A DNA stretch of 64,000 nucleotides, taken from NCBI RefSeq assembly GCF_048820935.1, contig NZ_JBMERD010000008.1, forward strand, positions 62,001 through 126,000, written 5' to 3'. Position 1 is the stretch's first letter; each line of letters opens with the position of its first letter. The notes beneath the pieces are model-generated. The model did not search any database. It was given only the letters and a program-made list of their open reading frames with translations, and had not been told where the DNA came from. Below, piece after piece: positions 1 through 8,218 of the stretch. The DNA is from Algicoccus sp048820935. GTDB lineage: Bacteria > Pseudomonadota > Gammaproteobacteria > Burkholderiales > Burkholderiaceae_B. The translations under genes and the position numbers were made by a program.

Positions 1-124
1 GTCAGAAACCATCCGTGGCTTTAAGATGATTGTCGAAGGTGAGTGTGATGCATTGCCTGAGCAAGCCTTCTACATGGTGGGTTCAATTGACGAGGCCTTT
101 GAAAAAGCCAAAACCCTTAAATAA
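1..124 (+). CDS. atpD: ATP synthase F1 subunit beta, C-terminal fragment
   Basis: The last 40 codons of a gene that begins before the window, open from base 2 and ending at TAA 122-124. The tail (GFKMIVEGECDALPEQAFYM, then VGSIDEAFEKAK) matches the extreme C-terminus of the catalytic beta subunit of F1Fo ATP synthase, which makes ATP from the proton gradient at the inner membrane. It sits 11 bases upstream of atpC, the usual order at the end of the atp operon. Only the helical C-terminal end is visible, so nothing can be said about the catalytic site. Confidence 0.93.
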   Translation, partial: SETIRGFKMIVEGECDALPEQAFYMVGSIDEAFEKAKTLK

Positions 125-135
125 GGGGATACAGT

Positions 136-561
136 ATGAGCACGATTAAAGTCGATGTTGTCAGTGCTGAAGAGTCACTCTTCTCCGGTGAAGCAAAGTT
201 TGTCGCTTTGCCGGGAGAAGCAGGTGAACTCGGTGTGCTGCCAGGTCATACACCGCTGATCACACGCATTCGTCCGGGAACCGTTAAAATCGTGTTCCCT
301 GACGGCAAAGAAGAATCTATCTTTGTGGCGGGTGGTTTGCTGGAAATTCAACCTTCACAGGTAACTGTTCTGTCAGATACAGCGATTCGCGCTGAAGATC
401 TGGATGAGGCCAAAGCGCTTGAAGCTCGTAAACGTGCTGAAGAATCTTTGTCCAATGCCAAGAGTCAGGAAGAGCTTGCTGTTGTTCAGGCAGAGTTGGA
501 GATTTTAGCGGCACAGGCCATGGCGGCACGTCGCTTGCAAAAAACTACAGGCCGTCATTAA
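136..561 (+). CDS. atpC: ATP synthase F1 subunit epsilon
   Basis: Encodes 141 residues, the usual length for the epsilon subunit of the F1 central stalk, which couples rotation to catalysis and inhibits ATP hydrolysis. Residues 1 to about 85 form the beta-sandwich (FVALPGEAGELGVLPGHTPL is characteristic). Residues from about 88 to 141 are the Glu/Ala-rich helical hairpin. The ATG follows AAGGGG at a good distance. It is the last gene of the atp operon: a strong hairpin follows at 636-667. The atpD-atpC order is standard. Confidence 0.96.
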   Translation: MSTIKVDVVSAEESLFSGEAKFVALPGEAGELGVLPGHTPLITRIRPGTVKIVFPDGKEESIFVAGGLLEIQPSQVTVLSDTAIRAEDLDEAKALEARKRAEESLSNAKSQEELAVVQAELEILAAQAMAARRLQKTTGRH

Positions 562-635
562 TGGTTTGAAGGGTTGAGGGTGGTTTTACACGCTGTTCGT
601 AAAAGCCCCCGTTTGCGTAAACTCCGTATAGATTT

Positions 636-674
636 GAAGCCCTTGAGCCATTAGGCTTGAGGGCTTCAAGTTTT
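636..674 (+). terminator. Rho-independent terminator of the atp operon
   Basis: A perfect 14-bp inverted repeat (arms 636-649 and 654-667, GAAGCCCTTGAGCC / GGCTTGAGGGCTTC) with a 4-base loop ATTA, followed by AAGTTTT. It lies 75 bases after atpC and ends just before the next gene, so it should end atp transcription and separate the regulator downstream. Confidence 0.85.
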
Positions 675-686
675 ATGGAGCATAGA

Positions 687-1493
687 ATGCGTCAACAAAT
701 CGATGTGGCAGTCCTTCATCAGTTCGCAAATCAGCCTTGGTTCACCGATGCGCTTGCTAAGGTCAGACATGATTTAAATCGCATCTCGTTTCATGACCTC
801 GACTGGGAAGTGCAGAATCTGCAGGATGAATCAACTGATCTGCAAAGCCCTTTGTTTGAGACGAATGCGGATTACTTGCCTAGGGTCGTTCGTTCAGATC
901 GAACGGACTCATCAGAGTCTGTTGGTTTGCAAAGCGATTTGCTCTTGCGTGCAGCTGTGCGGCTGCGTCGATACGATGTGTTGCTATTACCTGTCTCCGT
1001 CGCGACCCTGGCTTGGACACGCAGATTGTTGTCTGGCATACCCAGGGGTTCAAATATTCCCGTGGTCGGTGTGTTTGAGCAGATTCAGAGTGCGGGGATG
1101 GTGGATCTGCTGGAATTGGGCTTAGCCGACTTTGTGCAAACCCCGATTGATGCACAAGAGTTACGAGCGCGGTTGTTATGCGCAGCAAGTCGTGCGCCTG
1201 TGCGGCGTTCATTGCAAGATAGCGCAAACCGACTGCCAGAAAAGGTGACGCCTGTGAAATCTTTGCAGCGATTTTTGTCGTTCCGTGTTGAAAACGGTAA
1301 ACCCGTCAGTTTTAAAGAAGCCAAATCGTCGTTGATAACAGCGTTTGAACGCGAATATGTGACTGACATGCTGAACATGGAGCGTGGTAATGTCGCTCGT
1401 GCAGCTGCCATGTCAGGTAAGAATCGTCGAGCCTTCTGGGAGATCATGCGCAAACACCAGATCAGTGCAGATATCTATCGGGATGGTAAATAG
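687..1493 (+). CDS. Response-regulator-like protein with degenerate receiver and Fis-type HTH
   Basis: Encodes 268 residues from ATG 687, chosen because GGAG (677-680) lies 6 bases upstream. A TTG at 657 would start inside the terminator stem. Residues about 1-170 resemble a two-component receiver fold. The strand-3 segment reads YDVLLLPVS, with Pro where the phosphoacceptor Asp normally stands, and the usual Lys-Pro near the end is QTPID, so the Lys is Thr. Residues 211-258 form a Fis/NtrC-type helix-turn-helix (NVARAAAMSGKNRRAFWEIM). There is no AAA+ domain between them. It is probably a DNA-binding regulator that does not use phosphorylation. Its target is unknown. Confidence 0.75.
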   Translation: MRQQIDVAVLHQFANQPWFTDALAKVRHDLNRISFHDLDWEVQNLQDESTDLQSPLFETNADYLPRVVRSDRTDSSESVGLQSDLLLRAAVRLRRYDVLLLPVSVATLAWTRRLLSGIPRGSNIPVVGVFEQIQSAGMVDLLELGLADFVQTPIDAQELRARLLCAASRAPVRRSLQDSANRLPEKVTPVKSLQRFLSFRVENGKPVSFKEAKSSLITAFEREYVTDMLNMERGNVARAAAMSGKNRRAFWEIMRKHQISADIYRDGK

Positions 1494-1538
1494 ACGGTGT
1501 CATGCAGCAGTGTTCGGTACAATTGATGAGATACCCAA

Positions 1539-1578
1539 ATGCCAAGGTTGCTAATAACTGGCATCTAATTCTTTTTTT
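1539..1578 (+). terminator. Possible terminator before hemE
   Basis: ATGCCA (1539-1544) and TGGCAT (1559-1564) can pair with a 14-base loop, and a run of seven T follows at 1572-1578 after a short gap. The stem is short, so this is tentative. It would separate the regulator from hemE. Confidence 0.3.
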
Positions 1579-1591
1579 GTAGAAATTAACC

Positions 1592-2659
1592 TTGAAAAAC
1601 GATATTTTTTTGAGGGCGCTTAAGCGCCAACCGGTTCCGTATACACCCGTGTGGCTGATGCGCCAAGCTGGGCGTTATTTGCCCGAGTACAAAGCAACGC
1701 GTGCGCGTGCTGGCTCTTTTATGGCCTTGGCACAAAGTCCCGAAATGGCGACCGAAGTCACATTGCAGCCGCTCGAGCGATTTGATTTTGATGCGGCGAT
1801 CTTGTTTTCTGATATTTTGACAATACCGGATGCTATGGGCTTAGGGCTTTCCTTTGTGCAAGGTGAAGGCCCTAAGTTTGAGAAATCATTGCGTCATGAA
1901 GACGATGTAAAAGCATTGACAGTGCCGGATATGCATCGTTTGCAGTATGTGTTTGACGCCGTTGCGATGATTCGTAAGACCTTAGATGGTCGTGTGCCTT
2001 TAATTGGCTTTGCTGGTAGCCCATTTACCGTGGCTTGCTACATGATCGAAGGTCAGAGCACACGCGAGTATCGTTACATCAAGACGATGATGTATGCGCG
2101 TCCTGATCTTTTACACCATATTCTTGAAGTCAATACCCAAACGACGATTGTGTACCTGAAAGAGCAAATTCGTGCCGGTGCACAAGCTGTCATGGTCTTT
2201 GATAGCTGGGGTGGCATGCTTGCAGATCATCATTACCAGACATTCTCCTTAGCGTATATGCAGAAAATCGTGGATGCTTTGCGTGCAGATCCTGAATGCA
2301 AAGAGACCCCGATTATTTTGTTTACCAAAGGGGGCGGTTTGTGGATTGATGAGCTTGCACAGACGGGTTGTGATGCCTTGGGTGTGGACTGGACGGTGAA
2401 CTTGTCCAAAGCGCGTGCACGTGTCCAAGATCGCGTGACACTGCAAGGTAACTTAGATCCGATGGCATTGTTTGCCGATGAAGAGGCTGTGCGCAAAGAG
2501 GTTCGTCGGATTATCGATGATTTTGGGACAGTTGGCGCTGGTGGACACATTTTTAACTTGGGTCACGGGATTTCTCAGTTTACGAACCCAGAGATTGTGA
2601 CGGCACTGGTGGATGAAGTCCATCGCTATAGTGCGCAGTACCATCAGGCAGGCAATTAA
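1592..2659 (+). CDS. hemE: Uroporphyrinogen decarboxylase
   Basis: Encodes 355 residues, the normal size of HemE, which decarboxylates the four acetate side chains of uroporphyrinogen III to coproporphyrinogen III in haem synthesis in the cytoplasm. The family signatures are present: WLMRQAGRYLPEY at 21-33 (substrate-binding Arg) and FSDILTIPDAMG from about 72, holding the catalytic Asp at 74. The start is TTG at 1592, because the N-terminus KNDIFLRALKRQP lines up with the family start and an in-frame TAG lies at 1580-1582. No clear ribosome site is visible. It is followed by the DnaA-box region and priA. Confidence 0.96.
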   Translation: MKNDIFLRALKRQPVPYTPVWLMRQAGRYLPEYKATRARAGSFMALAQSPEMATEVTLQPLERFDFDAAILFSDILTIPDAMGLGLSFVQGEGPKFEKSLRHEDDVKALTVPDMHRLQYVFDAVAMIRKTLDGRVPLIGFAGSPFTVACYMIEGQSTREYRYIKTMMYARPDLLHHILEVNTQTTIVYLKEQIRAGAQAVMVFDSWGGMLADHHYQTFSLAYMQKIVDALRADPECKETPIILFTKGGGLWIDELAQTGCDALGVDWTVNLSKARARVQDRVTLQGNLDPMALFADEEAVRKEVRRIIDDFGTVGAGGHIFNLGHGISQFTNPEIVTALVDEVHRYSAQYHQAGN

Positions 2660-2687
2660 GCAAGACTGGTTGCAATGACAGCTTGAC

Positions 2688-2870
2688 TTATGCACAGATT
2701 CACAAAATGTCTGCGTTTGTGCTTAAGTCATTGTCGAAATGTGATTTGTTTTGTAACGTATTGATTTTTCTCTGATATTTACAGTGTTGTTTTGTTGCTT
2801 GTGGCAATTTTAATTTAAATCGATTTTGTTATTCACAAAGTTGCGAACTTGTCCCCAAAGTTATCCACAG
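2688..2870 (+). other. DnaA-box cluster in AT-rich hemE-priA gap (possible origin or DnaA regulatory region)
   Basis: Three exact matches to the DnaA box TTATNCACA lie on the + strand: TTATGCACA at 2688-2696, TTATTCACA at 2829-2837 and TTATCCACA at 2861-2869. A fourth with one mismatch (TTAAGCACA) is on the minus strand at 2718-2726. The stretch 2735-2830 between them is strongly AT-rich with several T runs. Spacing and sequence fit a replication origin or a DnaA-controlled promoter of priA. The atp cluster is often near the origin in related bacteria, and in Caulobacter the origin is next to hemE. The dnaA, dnaN and gyrB genes are not in view, so an origin is an inference. Confidence 0.55.
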
Positions 2871-2966
2871 GCTATTCATTTTGAAAATTGCGTTAATTAT
2901 CAGCGCTTAGGCGAGTCTTTTAAAAAACGACATGAAGTAAATTCAGTCACCGAACTGGGTCGTGCT

Positions 2967-5111
2967 TTGTCAGAAATACAACAGCAGAATAATGGGCACT
3001 GGGTTCAGGTGGTGATTGATGTCCCACTGCCAGGCCCGTTCGAATACCGAGTCTCTAGTCGGTGTGTCCCCGGTGTGCGCGTCATTGTGCCATTTGGTAA
3101 ACGCCGTTTAATTGGCGTTGTCATCAGTGTGCATGACGAACCGACTCTGAAGCCTGAGAAAATTCGCGAAGTCGAGCGAGTTTTGGATGACTTGCCCCCG
3201 ATGGGTGAGCATTGGTTTGCTTTGTGCCAATTTGCTGCAAAGTATTATCATCGCCCGTTGGGTGAGGTGATGCTGCCGGTGCTACCGGCTTATTTGCGCC
3301 AGCCGAGCGCCTACTTATCTGCACGAGCAGGTGAAGGTCCTGTTGCTCGTTTCAAAGAACGACAAACCAAGGCTGAACTCAAAGCACAGAAACAACAAAA
3401 AAAATCAACAAAATCGACACCCACTGAATCAGTGGTGCAAAGCGATGAGACGAACGTTGAATCTGCAACACCGATCGAGCTCACATCGGATCAACAGCAG
3501 GCTGTGACCGCAATTACCCAGGCTCAAGGCTTTCAGACATTTCTGCTTTATGGCGTGACTGGCGCCGGTAAAACAGAGGTGTACTTACAGGCTGCTAGAG
3601 ATGTCTTGTTGAAGGGCGGTGTGGTGCTCTTTTTAGTCCCTGAGATTAATCTCACGCCACAGTTTGCCGCCGCATTGCGTGCACGTTTGGTCGATCTGGT
3701 TAAAGATGAAGACATCGCGATGCTGCACAGTGGATTGTCTGAAGGCCAGCGCTTAGCCGCCTGGGTTGCGGCAGTTGAAGGTCGAGCCAAAGTGGTTTTA
3801 GGGACACGGCTCGCCATTTTTACGCCATTGCCGCGCATTGATCTGATTGTGGTGGATGAAGAACATGATCCATCCTATAAACAACAAGAAGGTTTGCGTT
3901 ATTCTGCGCGAGATTTGGCCGTGTGGCGTGCACGTGAACACGAGATTCCGATCGTTTTAGGGTCTGCAACCCCGTCATTAGAATCGTGGTGGCATGCTGG
4001 ACGCGCAGCGTACCAACGTTTAACACTGGCAAGTCGCGCCATTACCGTGGCGTTACCTGAGGTGCGTCTAGTCGATACTCGACGTCAACCGCTGGAGCAA
4101 GGCTTGTCGGTGCAGGTACGCGATGCGATGACCGCTGCCCTAGAACAAAAGCGCCAAGTCCTTGTCTATCTGAATCGTCGTGGCTATGCGCCTGTTTTGC
4201 ATTGCGCCAGTTGTGGCTGGGTGAGTCAGTGTGATCACTGTAGTGTCTATACGGTGCTGCACAAAGTGGGTTCGCGCATGCGCTTGCATTGTCACCACTG
4301 CGGGACACAACGACCGGTTGCGAGACGTTGCCCAGATTGTGGCGACCAAGATTTGCAGCCGATGGGACGCGGAACACAACGACTTGATGAGCATTTACAG
4401 ACGCTTTTCCCTGAGCATCGTATTGTGCGTATCGATGCCGACAGTACGCGTCGTAAAGGCTCTGCAGAGCAATTGTTTGCCCAGGTGCATACTGGGGAGG
4501 CTGATATCCTAGTCGGCACGCAAATGGTGTCTAAAGGGCATGATTTTGAGAATTTAGGGCTTGTTGTTGTCTTGAACTCAGACTCTGCTCTGTTTTCTCA
4601 GGATTTCAGAGCGCCCGAACGCCTCTTTGCACAACTAGTGCAGGTGGCAGGGCGTGCAGGTCGACGCACTTTGCAAGGTCAGGTGATCGTTCAAACGGAT
4701 TATCCGGATCACGATGTGTACCAGGCCTTGCGTGAGCACGATTACGTGCGATTTGCGGATACGCAGCTTGAATTGCGTCAAATGGCGGCGTTGCCACCGT
4801 TTAGTTTTCAGGCGTTACTTTCTGCGCAAGCCAAAGAGTTAGAGACAGTGATGGCTTTTCTAGGCAATGCCAAGGCGCAAGGCGAGCAATGGGTTTTAGA
4901 TCAAAATCTATTGGGGGAAGTGATTCTGTACGATGCTGTGGCTTTGCGGGTTGTGCGAGTTGCGGACCAGTGCCGAGCTCAATTGCTGATTGAGTCGACA
5001 GTTCGGACACGTTTACATCAGTTTTTGCGAGCATGGTTGCCGATGTTGGGTTCACGACATGGTTCGGGCGGTTTGCGCTGGCTAATCGAAGTCGATCCGA
5101 TGGAGATCTGA
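2967..5111 (+). CDS. priA: Primosomal protein N' (replication restart helicase PriA)
   Basis: Encodes about 714 residues. PriA binds stalled forks and reloads the replisome. The N-terminal 3' DNA-binding domain is clear (VPLPGPFEYRV, then VPFGKRRLIGVV). Walker A GVTGAGKTEVY is near residue 195 and the DEEH box (VVDEEHD) near 296. A zinc-binding region with paired CxxC motifs (CASC, CDHC, CHHC, CPDC) lies about 412-461. The reading frame is open from TTG 2826, but that start would put DnaA boxes inside the gene and add 47 unrelated residues. I chose TTG 2967 because it gives a family-like N-terminus. GTG 3009 is another option. The stop is firm; the start is uncertain. Confidence 0.93.
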   Translation: MSEIQQQNNGHWVQVVIDVPLPGPFEYRVSSRCVPGVRVIVPFGKRRLIGVVISVHDEPTLKPEKIREVERVLDDLPPMGEHWFALCQFAAKYYHRPLGEVMLPVLPAYLRQPSAYLSARAGEGPVARFKERQTKAELKAQKQQKKSTKSTPTESVVQSDETNVESATPIELTSDQQQAVTAITQAQGFQTFLLYGVTGAGKTEVYLQAARDVLLKGGVVLFLVPEINLTPQFAAALRARLVDLVKDEDIAMLHSGLSEGQRLAAWVAAVEGRAKVVLGTRLAIFTPLPRIDLIVVDEEHDPSYKQQEGLRYSARDLAVWRAREHEIPIVLGSATPSLESWWHAGRAAYQRLTLASRAITVALPEVRLVDTRRQPLEQGLSVQVRDAMTAALEQKRQVLVYLNRRGYAPVLHCASCGWVSQCDHCSVYTVLHKVGSRMRLHCHHCGTQRPVARRCPDCGDQDLQPMGRGTQRLDEHLQTLFPEHRIVRIDADSTRRKGSAEQLFAQVHTGEADILVGTQMVSKGHDFENLGLVVVLNSDSALFSQDFRAPERLFAQLVQVAGRAGRRTLQGQVIVQTDYPDHDVYQALREHDYVRFADTQLELRQMAALPPFSFQALLSAQAKELETVMAFLGNAKAQGEQWVLDQNLLGEVILYDAVALRVVRVADQCRAQLLIESTVRTRLHQFLRAWLPMLGSRHGSGGLRWLIEVDPMEI

Positions 5112-5170
5112 AGCATGCGAGATTGGGATTGGCATCGAGTGGTATTTGATTCACGACAGGGAGTGTGGCG

Positions 5171-7204
5171 TTGATTCCATTGAATCCCGCACAAAATGAA
5201 GCGGTTTTGTATTTGGATGGTCCGTGTCTGGTGCTGGCTGGTGCGGGCTCAGGTAAGACACGCGTCATTACCGGAAAAATCGCCCATTTAATTGAAAACT
5301 GCGGCTATTCGGCCCGACATATCTATGCAGTGACGTTTACAAACAAAGCAGCCACAGAAATGGCACACCGTTTAAGTGCACTGTTGGGTAAAAGCCGTAT
5401 GCGTGGTCTGACGATCAGTACATTCCATTCGCTGGGTGTGCGCATTCTCCGTGAAGAAGCACCACTCATTGGGATTAAACGCTCATTTTCTATTTTGGAT
5501 TCCCAAGACACCTTGGGACTGCTGCAAGAATTGGTACAGACAACCGATCGGGGAAGATTAAAGCAGTTACAGCAGACAATTTCACTCTGGAAAAATGCCG
5601 CATTAGATGCTGCGCAAGTGTTTAAACTGTCCGAGGCGCAAGCGGATGCGCAAGCCGTGTCTGTGTATGCCCAGTATGAGGCAACGCTCATGGCGTATCA
5701 GGCAGTCGATTTTGATGATTTGATTCGTTTGCCATTGAAAATCCTGACTGAGCACGAAGAAGCCAGATCTCGTTGGCAAACCCGGGTTCGTTATCTACTG
5801 GTGGATGAGTATCAGGATACCAATGCGTGCCAATACGCTCTGTTACAGCAACTGACCGGGCCACGCGCCATGTTCACTGTGGTGGGTGATGATGATCAAG
5901 CAATTTACGGTTGGCGAGGTGCCACGATTGAGAATCTGAGCCGACTGCGAGACGATTATCCAGATTTGCATCTGATTAAACTGGAGCAGAACTACCGATC
6001 GAGTCAGACTATTTTGCAGGCAGCCAATCAAGTCATTAGTGCTAATCCCAAGTTGTTTGACAAGAAGCTGTGGTCTCAACATGGCACGGGTGAAGCGATT
6101 ACGATCACCCGTATGGACAATGAACAGCATGAAGCGCGGTCTGTGGCTGTACGTTTATCGGCTTCCCGATTTGAAAAACAAGCGAGTTGGAAAGATTTTG
6201 CGATTTTGTATCGCAGCAATCATCAGGCTCGTGTCATGGAGCAAGCGCTTCGAGATTTGCGAATTCCCTATACAGTCTCAGGTGGTCAAAGTTTCTTTGA
6301 AAAACAAGAGATTCGTGATGTATTGGCGTATTTGCGCTTAATTGCCAATGACGAAGACGACCCTGCTTTTATTCGGGCGGTGACAACTCCTCGCCGTGGG
6401 GTTGGCCAAGCCAGTTTGCAGGCTTTGGGTGAGCATGCCGTGCGTTTAGGGACATGTTTACTGAAGGCGGCTGAAGATGAGGGCGTATCAGAAGTTTTAC
6501 AGACGCGGCAATACGAGGCCTTAAAAAACTTTGTTGAAATCGTGCGCACATTTCAAGCGCGTGCCGACAAACCCTCACATATCGAGCCAGTGGCAACCCT
6601 GCTGGATGATCTATTACGTTGGATGCGCTATGAGGATCATCTCTTTGATACCGCCAGTGATGATCGCAGCGCACAAGCTCGCTGGCAGAACGTCCTCGAC
6701 CTGATGGACTGGCTCAAAGAGCGTGCTTTGGATCCAGATCAGGGTTTGACGAATTTGCTTCAACATATCGCGCTCATCACCATGCTGGAGCGGCAAGAAG
6801 ATGAGCAGCCTGATGCGGTGAAGCTCTCGACACTGCATGCCTCCAAAGGGCTTGAGTATCCCCATGTGTATTTGCTAGGGGTTGAGGAAGGCTTGTTGCC
6901 GCATCTGGGGCGCGATGATGAGTTCACGGGGGATGACGAGGTCGAAGCCCTGTCGAATCGCATTCAAGAAGAGCGGCGTTTGATGTATGTGGGCATTACA
7001 CGTGCGCAGCGCAGTTTGCATCTCACATGGTGCGCACGTCGCCGTCGTGCCCGTCAGGACCGCTTATGTGAAATCTCGCGCTTTGTGCAGGAAATGGGTT
7101 TACAGGCAGGGCAGTCACTCGATGTGGCGCAGATGAGTATGTCACCTGCAGAACGTCTGGGAATGCTTAAAAACTTGCTCAATCGTAAAAAACCTACGCC
7201 GTAG
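5171..7204 (+). CDS. rep: ATP-dependent DNA helicase Rep (UvrD family)
   Basis: Encodes 677 residues, close to the 673 of E. coli Rep, a 3'-5' superfamily 1 helicase that helps forks pass bound proteins. Walker A AGAGSGKTR at about 23-31, DEYQDTN near 211, the QNYRSS motif, STLHASKGLEY near 552 and MYVGITRAQ near 603 are all present. The text CGYSARHIYAVTFTNKAA is Rep-like rather than UvrD-like. The start is TTG 5171, because AGGGAG (5158-5163) lies 7 bases upstream. GTG 5165 would be only one base from that site. It lies 59 bases after priA and is probably cotranscribed. Confidence 0.93.
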   Translation: MIPLNPAQNEAVLYLDGPCLVLAGAGSGKTRVITGKIAHLIENCGYSARHIYAVTFTNKAATEMAHRLSALLGKSRMRGLTISTFHSLGVRILREEAPLIGIKRSFSILDSQDTLGLLQELVQTTDRGRLKQLQQTISLWKNAALDAAQVFKLSEAQADAQAVSVYAQYEATLMAYQAVDFDDLIRLPLKILTEHEEARSRWQTRVRYLLVDEYQDTNACQYALLQQLTGPRAMFTVVGDDDQAIYGWRGATIENLSRLRDDYPDLHLIKLEQNYRSSQTILQAANQVISANPKLFDKKLWSQHGTGEAITITRMDNEQHEARSVAVRLSASRFEKQASWKDFAILYRSNHQARVMEQALRDLRIPYTVSGGQSFFEKQEIRDVLAYLRLIANDEDDPAFIRAVTTPRRGVGQASLQALGEHAVRLGTCLLKAAEDEGVSEVLQTRQYEALKNFVEIVRTFQARADKPSHIEPVATLLDDLLRWMRYEDHLFDTASDDRSAQARWQNVLDLMDWLKERALDPDQGLTNLLQHIALITMLERQEDEQPDAVKLSTLHASKGLEYPHVYLLGVEEGLLPHLGRDDEFTGDDEVEALSNRIQEERRLMYVGITRAQRSLHLTWCARRRRARQDRLCEISRFVQEMGLQAGQSLDVAQMSMSPAERLGMLKNLLNRKKPTP

Positions 7205-7208
7205 GTTT
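7190..7208 (+). terminator. Possible terminator at end of rep
   Basis: AAACCTACG / CGTAGGTTT is an inverted repeat overlapping the rep stop codon, with A residues before it. The centre is very tight (one base), so the real stem would be about 7 bp. It lies between rep and the convergent nnrD gene. Confidence 0.35.
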
Positions 7209-7256
7209 GAGGTTGAGGTTGAGGGCTGACTTTTCGTAATCGCAGTCAGTCTGTTT

Positions 7257-8183
7257 TTAAACAAACCCTAACCCCTGACTCTTACGAACTGGATTGAATT
7301 CATCGAGCTGTTCAGAGTGGTTCAACAAATAACGGATTGCTTCAACCACTTCACTGGCTGTAATGCCGATGGGGCCACCATGGTGTTTGGCGAGCCACTG
7401 GCCTGCAGCGCCATGGATCCAGACCGCAGCAAAGACAGCGGTTTGAACGGTATGACCTTGCGCCAATAAGCTGGTCATGAATCCGGTTAAAACATCACCA
7501 GTGCCTGCCGTACCTAATGCTACGTGTCCGGTTGGGTTGATAAAGCAATCCCCATCTGGTGTGGCGACAACTGTCTGTTGACCCTTTAGGACTGTCCAGG
7601 CTTGATATTTTGAAGCGATTGTTTGGGCACTGCGCAGGCGATCGGTTTGGATGTCGTTGACAGTACATCCAAGTAAATATGCGGCTTCACCCGGGTGAGG
7701 GGTCAGAATGGTCGTTTGTGCATCCCAGTGTGCATCAATGTCCTGACGAGCCAGTGCATTGAGTGCATCCGCATCTAAAACTTTGGGTTGATCGCTTATT
7801 TCAGACAGTAGTGTGCGCAATGTGATCAGCACTTCAGGACAGTGACCGAGTCCGCAACCGATGCCCCATGCTTGAATCGGTGTTTTAGTGCCTAAAATGT
7901 CATGAAGTCGGCGTATCATGAGTTCAGGCTGTGCCCAGTCAATTTGTAGATTGTGAGCGTCGTTTGAATCGTGTGCCAAGCAGACGTAAATGCGTCCACT
8001 GCCCGATTTGAGTGCGCTTCTGGCCGCTAAGATTGCTGCACCTGTCATACCGGTCGCCCCACCATAAATGGCGGCGCTGCCGTGGGTTCCCTTGTGCCCA
8101 GAAGGATCGCGTGGCTGAAAAACATCCGCAAAGTCTTCGGGTTGAATCATGGGTATGGACAAGTGCGTTTGAGGTGTATGCAT
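7257..8183 (-). CDS. nnrD: ADP/ATP-dependent (S)-NAD(P)H-hydrate dehydratase
   Basis: Encodes 308 residues of the YjeF C-terminal, ribokinase-like family, which repairs hydrated NAD(P)H in the cytoplasm. The key motifs are GTHGSAAIYGGATGMTGAA near the N-terminus, LTPHPGEAAYLL in the middle, and GTAGTGDVLTGF, the anion hole with catalytic Asp, in the C-terminal third. No NnrE epimerase domain is fused, so the epimerase must be elsewhere. The start is ATG 8183. The frame stays open to 8228, but this would overlap the divergent dehydrogenase start and add a hydrophobic stretch not typical of the family. It is divergent from the next gene with 35 bases between starts. Confidence 0.9.
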   Translation of the reverse strand: MHTPQTHLSIPMIQPEDFADVFQPRDPSGHKGTHGSAAIYGGATGMTGAAILAARSALKSGSGRIYVCLAHDSNDAHNLQIDWAQPELMIRRLHDILGTKTPIQAWGIGCGLGHCPEVLITLRTLLSEISDQPKVLDADALNALARQDIDAHWDAQTTILTPHPGEAAYLLGCTVNDIQTDRLRSAQTIASKYQAWTVLKGQQTVVATPDGDCFINPTGHVALGTAGTGDVLTGFMTSLLAQGHTVQTAVFAAVWIHGAAGQWLAKHHGGPIGITASEVVEAIRYLLNHSEQLDEFNPVRKSQGLGFV

Positions 8184-8218
8184 CGTTTTAAAAGTCTTTG
8201 TAAAAAGGAGCAAAATCA

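Noticed and set aside
2826..2966. Upstream extension of priA from TTG 2826
   Set aside because: The extra 47 residues have no PriA similarity and would place two DnaA boxes inside the coding sequence.
4801..5268. 155-residue open frame on the minus strand
   Set aside because: It lies wholly across the priA end and rep start, which have clear protein families on the other strand; its sequence has no recognisable domain.
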